Below are positions 57,222-64,000 of a DNA stretch of 64,000 bases, in pieces (position 1 is the first letter of the stretch; each line of letters starts with the position of its first letter). A program made the translations under genes and the position numbers. The notes beneath the pieces were generated by a model. That model ran no database searches. It worked only from the letters and a program-made list of their open reading frames with translations, and had not been told where the DNA came from. Source of the stretch: Diogma glabrata (taxonomy: Eukaryota; Arthropoda; Insecta; Diptera; Cylindrotomidae); assembly GCA_963693315.1 (NCBI GenBank), contig OY856186.1:138044439-138108438 (forward strand), written 5' to 3'.

Positions 57222-60200
57222 ATGGCAGTACAACCGAAAAAAAATAAGTCTGCAAGTGGTAAAGCAAATTTGCGCAATCCACCCGCCTATAAAGCGGCAT
57301 GTCCACGGAATTTGCAGGGACAAAACATATATGAATCAATAAAAATTTTTAAAATACATGTTCAAAACATCTGCGGATTGAACGCTAACCATGACCACGT
57401 GCAACATCATCTTGAGCACGACAAACCGAACATTCTATTCCTTACAGAAACACAAGTTTCTGAAAATTTTCTCTTTATAGAATCGCTTAATTCCAAATAT
57501 AGGCTCGAATCAGCTTTCAAACTCCATCAGGGCGTATGCGCATTCATTCATGAGAGTGTTGCGTACACGCGCTTTCCAAATTTTGAACTACACGGTTACG
57601 GCTTCAATACAATGGTTTTAAAGATTTGTCTTCCAGAAATGACTTTTTTTACAATAGCTTCATACCGGTCCCCCAACAAACGTTACCCAAACTTTTTTAA
57701 TATACTGACAAAAATTATGGACGAGATTAGAGCAAAGTCCCCTAATTGTGAAGTTATCGTTACCGGTGACTTCAACGTCCACAACAAATCATGGTTGGAA
57801 TTCTCCAAATCGACCGACGATGTTGACAATAGTGGAAAACTGGCAGAAATTTTTGCCGCGTCTCAGGGCCTATTCCAAATTGTTAAAAACCCGACTTTCA
57901 CTCCCCGTAATGGCGGTGATAATAGTTTTCTACTAGATCTCTATATTACCACAATGCCAGATATTACGAGTGTCGATGTTGCAAAAGGTAGTATTGGAAA
58001 TTCTGATCATTATTTAATCTCATCAGTTATCAAAACTGATTTACTTAAAACTACAGCTCCCAAACCCCGTAAAATATTTCACTACTCAAAAATGGATAAG
58101 AGTGGTCTTCAAAATTTTTTCCATGGTTTCCCTTTCGACCGTCATTGTTTTTACACTGACAATGTAAATGTTTCTGCTCAAAACTTTACAGAAACCATCC
58201 AATTTGCTATCAATAAATTTGTCCCTTTCTCCATAGTAAAACCCAAACAAAAATACTTGTATTCGAAAGCTGCCAAAACGGCACTTAGAAACAAACGTAG
58301 ATCATTTAATATTTGGATTCATAACAAAACTCCCACTAATCGATCCCAATATCTAAAGGCCAACAAAATATCTAATCAGATTATCTCAAACGAAAAGTCC
58401 GAAATTGACAGAGCGAAAGCCTCAAAACTTACGTCTATGTCTGTTTCTGACAAGAGTTTCTACAGTGCCATTAATTCTTTAAATTCTGGTACAAAATTTT
58501 CTATTCCCCCTATTATTGATGGTGATTTAATCGTCAATGATCCCGCAAGAAAAGCTAACTTGTTCGCTAAACGCTTTGCTCTGAACTCCACTGTTTTGGA
58601 AACTCCTTAAGAAATACCCCAAATCCAGTCTTCAGGAGTTAATATGAATGAACTTCACTTCAAACCCAAAATAGTCGCTAAACTTTTAAAGGGGTTAAAC
58701 ATCAACAAAGCATCAGGAATGGACAATATTCCACCCATTATTTTAAAAACCTTTTCCAAAGAACTTGCACCAACTTTAACTAAAATATTCTACCAATCCT
58801 ACAAATCTGGTATATTTCCCTCGTGCTGGAAGTTGGCAAATGTCCAGCCCGTCCCCAAAAAGGGACCAAAATCCGATATCTCAAATTATAGGCCAATAGT
58901 TTTACTATCGGTCCTATCCAAAGTCTATGAGCATTATATTAATACACATATTTCAAAATTTCTGGAAGAAAATCATTTAATATCCGACAGCCAATACGGT
59001 TTTCGAAACAAAAGATCAACTACCGATCTATTAAACTATGTAGCGCATTGTTGGAACAGCATACTTGATAAAGGTGGTGAAACATACGTTATCGCCCTAG
59101 ACATCTCCAAGGCATTCGATCGAGTCTGGCATACCAACTTAATCAACAAGCTCGTTGCGTACGGTTTTCATCCCAATGTTGTGAAGCTGATTCAAAATTT
59201 TCTATCCGACCGATACATTTCGGTAACCTTAGACGGATATTCTTCTGAGTCTAAACTAATTAACGCTGGTGTACCCCAAGGCTCAGTATTGTCCCCAACC
59301 CTATTTTTGATTTATATCAACGAATTGTTGAAAACCACCAGCAACCCAATAAATAGTTTTGCAGATGATAGTACTCTGCACAAGTCGTTCGAGCCCCTTT
59401 CTTCAAAAGGTAAAATGCACGAACGAATTAATCCTGCCCGGAGAGACGCTGCCATAAACGTGAACAAAGACCTGAATAAAGTCGCCGACTGGGGTGACCA
59501 AAACCTTGTCAATTTCAACTCCACCAAAACACAGCTGTTGATTGTTTCCAGATTAAAGACCGAGTTTCCCAAAGATATTTTATTTAGTATGTGTGATGAA
59601 CCAATAGGTGAATGTAAAAACATTCGTTTATTGGGTGTCACAGTTTCAAATGACCTACTCTGGAACGATCATGTAATGGCGATGGCAAAAAGCGCTTCTA
59701 AAAAACTCGGCCTCCTAAATAGATGCAAAAAATTTTTCACTCCATACCAATTGCTCCATGTTTATAAGTCCTATATTCGTCCCTGTATGGAGTACTGCTG
59801 TCAAGTTTGGGGTGCTGCCTCTGTTTCCATCTTGGCCCTCTTGGACTCTGTTCAAAAGCGAGCTATAAGAATTGTAATTGATCGAACTTTGACATCAAAA
59901 CTTGATTCCCTACAACATCGTCGCACTGTTGCTGACCTCGTTGTTTTTTACAAATATCGTCATCAGCAGTGCTCAGATGAAATCAGCGGCATCATGCCTC
60001 AAACTTATTCTTACCTACGTTCCAATCGGCAATCGGCTGCCGCAACCAGTGAAACGGTAAAGATCCCGCGCTGTCATACTGGCAGATCGCAGAGAGACTT
60101 CTTTGTCCGAACTGCGTACAAATGGAATAGTTTGCCGGAACACTTAGTCTGAGGTGGCTTCAACCCACAGATGTTTAAAAAAAGCGTTAATCTACACCTC

Positions 60201-60245
60201 AGAACGCCAGTTGTTGTGGGACCCAGGTCTAGACCTAGGTCTTAA
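57222..60245 (+). pseudogene. LINE endonuclease-reverse transcriptase, two in-frame stops
   Basis: A single reading frame. The endonuclease occupies about the first 270 residues: HVQNICGLN (Asn49), FLTETQ (Glu76), TGDFNVHNKSW (Asp183, Asn185) and NSDHYLI (Asp262, His263). A TAA at 58608-58610 interrupts the linker. The frame reopens through the RT (ATG 58644): ASGMDNIPPIIL, NYRPIVLLSVLSKVYEH, YGFRNKRSTTDLL, ALDISKAFDRVWH, NAGVPQGSVLSPTLF and SFADDSTLH (FADD codons 59358-59369). The thumb has RPCMEYCCQVWG. A TGA at 60150-60152 cuts the end, after which GFNPQMFKKSVNLHL continues in frame to TAA at 60243. All catalytic residues are present; only the stops disable it. Confidence 0.9.
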
Positions 60246-60322
60246 AAGGTATTTATGTGTTGTTGTGACACATATTCTAAACCCTATTACACAACACATT
60301 TTATTTAAAAAAAAAAAAAAAA

Positions 60323-60640
60323 GTTTAAAATTAGCAAAAGTGTATCTATGCAATTTTGGAATGTTTTATTGAACGAAAAACCAAATATCGAATCTACCAC
60401 AAAAGCAGAACATATGTGTGACAATTTATAACCATATATGTAAAATCAAACACACTGCAAGTCTACTCCATATCATATGTCATGCAACTGCAAAGATATT
60501 AAAATAAGGATTGATTTAGTTACGACAAATGATACTACTATAAACACAAAAATTCTTCCAAAATTTCAATTTAGGATGATCATGAAGTAATAAGCATTTC
60601 TATCGTGACCATAAATAGTCAATACCAGGCCGGAGAAAAA
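60323..60640. other. AT-rich spacer
   Basis: No gene or repeat recognised between the two LINEs. Confidence 0.5.
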
Positions 60641-62690
60641 TATGTACAGCACTATCTAATCCTGCCAATTTGGTGATTCACTTGAAAAAGAACTGCTAAA
60701 GCCAAGACATAACCCGTTACATAATTCTACTTACTTAATTCAACAATTAAAGAAAACTGTTTTCAAAAATTTACAATCATCAAAACAGTTAAAAGTGATT
60801 ACAATAACAAATGGTGTTCTGATGAATAAAAGGCAACTAAAAAAACTTGATCTATCTAAACTATGTGTTATGTATTAAAATTCTATAAATTTTTGGGAGT
60901 CATTCAAGAAATTAAGAAATTAATATTTTAGGGCACCTAGCCATGCGGAAAATCGACATGAATATCTGATAATTGAAACAAGTCGAAACGACACTAAAAA
61001 ATTTTGGTAATTCCTTAAAAAAATTATGTAAATGTAGGCACAAATCTGATAATGTTATGGAGTTTAATAATAAGCTGTTATTTGAGCACGAAGAAATTGC
61101 AAATAAGTTTAATTATTACTTTATTAGCAAACTATTAAAACGATTAATAATAGTGTTACTAAAAATTATCTTAATTTTGAAATTTTTAACCCTCTTCCTC
61201 CTGTATCAAGTATATTTAAATTCAAACCAATCACTTTAGAAGTGTTATCAAAAATTTGAAAAATACAAAAGGTTCCGATTCGATTAGTGTCAAAATAATA
61301 AAAGACTCGATAGATATCATAACTCAACCACTACTTGAAATAATAAATCACTCACTTCAACGTGGAATTTTTCCAAGTGACTGGAAATAATCTTTAATTA
61401 TTCCTGTACCAAAGATTAGAGGAACTAGAAAAGCAGAGCAATATCGGCCAATAAACATACTATTATGAAACAATTTTAGAGATCATTGTTAAAAATTGAT
61501 TCATCAATTATATTGAAAACAATAAAATATTAGTTGAAGAACAAACTGGTTTTCGAAAAGGATTGTCTTAAGAAATTTCTTTAAAATATTTATTAGCTGA
61601 TTGGAAAATGGAAATTAAAGCAAAAAAAAAACAATAGTTGCGATATTTTTAGATTTACAGGGTGCTTTTGAGGTTGAAGATCATGGTCTGTTGTTACAGA
61701 AACTTGAAAAATTGGTGTAACTGGAGTGGAATTAATGTGGTCTGCTGTCTATCTTAATAACCGGCAGCAGATAACTCGTTTTGGTAATGCAGAATCAAGT
61801 TCAAAGAATGTTGAAATAGGTGTTCTACAAGCTTCCGTTTTAGGAGTTATATTGTTCATATTATATTTAAATGACATTACAGAAGCAGTTAAATACTGTC
61901 CGCTAAATTTATTTGCTGATGATACTCTTCGTTCAATAGCAGACTCCAATAGTGAAATTACAATAGAAAAGTTAAATGATGATTTATAAAATTTGTCAAA
62001 ATATTTTAATTACAATAACTTAAAAGTTAACATTGATAAATTGAAATGCATGTTACTTACTAATTAAGTCAAATATTTCATCAAATAATACTATTCAGTT
62101 GGTAGGCAATGATATCGAATTTGTTGATGAAATTAAGTACCTAGGTATAATAATTGACAAAAAATTAAATTTTAATGAACATGGAAACTATATTTCGAAA
62201 AAAATTGCTAGCAAAATTTAGATTATGAAGAAAGCTAGCCCTCGAAACTCGCATAAATTTTTATAAATCGCTAATACTTTGAGTATTGTTCGTCGATTTT
62301 ATACTTAATTAATGCGGATTGTATGGAGAAGTTACAGTTTTTACAAAATCGGGCAGTGAGAACGTTACTAAAAACAAACAGATATACTTCTGTGTGTTTA
62401 ACGTTGGAAACCTTAAATTTTTCGACTGTCAAGCAAAGAATATATTTAATCCCTTTAAAGTTTATTTTTTCGTTAAACAGTCCTAAAAATAACAAAAGTT
62501 TAAATATGTAGATGACTTTCAATAGCATGAAACGAGGAACAGAAAAAAAAAAATAAATACGCCGCAGTATAGGATAAGCTCAGCGCAAAATTCGTTACTA
62601 TACAAGGGAGTACAACTCGTTACTATACAAGGGAATTCAATTCCTGATGAAATAAAAGATTCAAGAAATATTATAATTTTTAAATATAAT
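60641..62690 (+). pseudogene. Second LINE (CR1/L2-like) reverse transcriptase, heavily decayed
   Basis: Linker-like sequence starts about 60700. Frames at 60973-61239, 61260-61480 and 61520-61700 give RT words in scattered frames: QYRPINIL, EQTGFRKG, and a FLDLQGAFE equivalent of motif A near 61650. The 61726-61989 frame has SYLNNRQQITRFGNAESS-type sequence and NLFADDTLRS (FADD near 61907-61918). In it, the VPQGSVLGP motif is altered to VLQASVLGV, losing conserved Pro and Gly. The C-terminus ends near 62660 with LPDEIKDSR. Many stops make it inert. Confidence 0.75.
62592..62640. repeat. ~25-bp tandem duplication
   Basis: The word tcgttactatacaaggga occurs at about 62591 and 62617 within the 3' end of the decayed LINE. 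Confidence 0.85.
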
Positions 62691-62696
62691 TGTAAT

Positions 62697-63225
62697 TAGT
62701 GATTAAACAATTGAAACATTTCAATGAAATGTTCCATTTGAAATGTTTCATTTCTGAAATATTTCAACAAAATAAGTTTCATGCTTGAAATGTTTCAAAA
62801 AATTAAGTTTTTCAGCGTCATTTATTTTTTTTTATAATTATAAAAGGAGGTCAACTTTAGTGATATTCCATTTTCCAAAATTAAATTTTATATCTATTAA
62901 TATATATATAACATAGACTTTGTTAATTATATTATCTATATTTCAATAAAAACAAAACATTTGAATTGGTTATTTATTTATTCATGAAGCCTAATTTCAT
63001 TCTCAAAATTAGGCGCGTTTTATTGAAGATCAAACTTGTTCAAATTCACTTTCATCTACAGTCTACACTATCTCGAACAAATTTTGTTTATATTTTACTT
63101 ATTTCAAGTTTTGTTCCAAAACCAAACACCCAAACAAAATTTTTTTGAAATATTTCATGAAACATTTCTGAAATATTTCAAGAAATATTTCAGAAATATA
63201 AATTTCATGAAATTTACAATCACTA
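62697..63225. mobile_element. hAT-like MITE, 529 bp, near-exact 8-bp TSD
   Basis: Flanks are attgtaat (62689-62696) and agtgtaat (63226-63233), 7 of 8 matching. The ends read tagtgattaaac and, inward from the right, tagtgattgtaaa. Subterminal zones on both sides are full of gaaatatttc / gaaacatttc palindromic decamers, as in other hAT elements of the window. No transposase. A 75-codon frame inside is not recognised. Confidence 0.7.
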
Positions 63226-63233
63226 AGTGTAAT

Positions 63234-64000
63234 AAATGGCTAGAAGCTTTAGAACTAATCTAATTTTAAAACTCAATCAAGTCATAAAAACACTTGTTAT
63301 ACATGTTTGAATTCAGATTGTTGAAAATAATTATTTAGTAAATTTTTAAAATACGATGTTACATAATGAAAATGTTATAAGATTTTCGAAAGATAAATAA
63401 ATATCATTATTATTAATTCATAATATGTAGTTTGAATGAATGCAATGAATGCAATACATTCAACTCTTTTAATTTTTTTAAAATATTTGTATCAAAACGG
63501 CCGTTTTATAAAACCTTAAAAAAAACCAATAGACTTGAATGGTCCCCAAGCAACAAAATAGGTCAAAAACTGATAGTTATAGTGAAACAGATTTATGCGA
63601 TGACAAATAGTTGCGAGAAGTTATATCTTGCAGTTGTTTTCTCATAGCATAAATCCATAAATTCGGAAACCTATGTTCACCTTTTATTTCAAAATATGAG
63701 TTAATTTGTATTCTGAAATATAAAACTCATGGTAAATGCACTTTAATTAGTATAATAAAAATAACAATTATTGCATTTGATTAAAGAGCAATTCAGCAAA
63801 ATTCAGTTATAATGAAAATAATTGTTTTAAACCGAAGCCATGTAAATGAATACAAGTTTCCTGTTTTTATGTCGCGTATGGAAATTAACCAATGAAAATT
63901 CTCAAGGTAATTGGATTATTGAAATACGTGCTGTAAAAAACAATTGCCCTTCCAGAATTTTAAACTGATGAGTTTTAAATTAGTTTTTTAAAAAAGTGAG
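63234..64000. other. AT-rich stretch, no gene seen
   Basis: No gene. The word atcaaaacggccgttt near 63491 resembles one at 2910-2930 but is too short to assign. Confidence 0.5.

Larger units (their letters stand above)
56676..60322 (+). mobile_element. Jockey/CR1-group LINE, near full length
   Basis: The 5' UTR runs from about 56676 (cgcaggagggatcgatttt) through gatctacgggtctgac (from 56732) to the coding region at 57222. One EN-RT frame follows, then a short 3' UTR and (A)16 at 60307-60322. The words aaaattag just before the 5' end and just after the tail are a possible 8-bp TSD. No separate ORF1 is visible. Derived pieces occur at 1563, 17655, 18918, 33724 and 37488. Confidence 0.85.

Noticed and set aside
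63481..63520. Similarity of an aaacggccgtt word to 2910-2930
   Set aside because: About 20 bp including a palindrome and A-rich flanks; may be chance.

Overview
The window looks like a repeat-dense, AT-rich stretch of an insect nuclear genome, most likely dipteran. This rests on composition, very long (AT)n runs, an irritans-type mariner, R1-, RTE- and Jockey/CR1-type non-LTR retrotransposons, a Penelope-like fragment and several hAT-type elements. No host protein-coding gene, rRNA or intact tRNA could be recognised. The species cannot be fixed from the sequence alone.

Layout. 1-13.4 kb: a repeat with Helitron-like features, a 284-bp AT microsatellite, CA-rich LINE-tail-like pieces, a 76-bp tandem array, a hAT-like element with an exact 8-bp target-site duplication (TSD), a 2.3-kb satellite-like array of about 330-354 bp units, and an internally deleted Tc1/mariner element. 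15.6-22.3 kb: a broken RTE-like LINE, a short LINE derivative made only of the 5' UTR joined to the 3' tail, and a broken R1-clade LINE. 22.3-25.8 kb: a tandem array of a ~622-bp unit carrying two later insertions, a perfect 33-bp-arm hairpin and a 1.5-kb hAT-like element. 27.2-28.5 kb: a degraded LINE. 34-40 kb: a tRNA-like relic, a 335-bp hAT MITE, an apparently intact mariner, a 190-bp LINE scrap and a compound foldback element. 40.8-49.4 kb: a LINE with a 111-bp-arm palindromic duplication, a long inverted repeat with a Penelope-like terminal motif, and an RTE-like LINE with a tandemly repeated 3' part and a MITE whose empty site is preserved in a paralogue. 51.4-56 kb: a Penelope-like GIY-YIG fragment, a MITE, and the second, larger copy of the Helitron-like repeat. 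56.7-63.2 kb: a nearly complete Jockey/CR1-group LINE (5' UTR, EN-RT frame with two in-frame stops, poly(A)), another decayed LINE and a hAT-like MITE.

How it fits together. The genes are transposon genes. The only apparently intact one is the 348-aa mariner transposase. The LINE at 56.7-60.3 kb explains at least five other pieces: the 5'UTR+3'tail derivative at 18.9-19.6 kb, a related junction piece at 1.6 kb, 5'-end scraps at 17.7 and 33.7 kb, and an internal scrap at 37.5 kb. Nesting gives relative ages. The 622-bp repeat family is older than its hAT, hairpin and mariner insertions, and the RTE-like LINE is older than the MITE at 44.6 kb.
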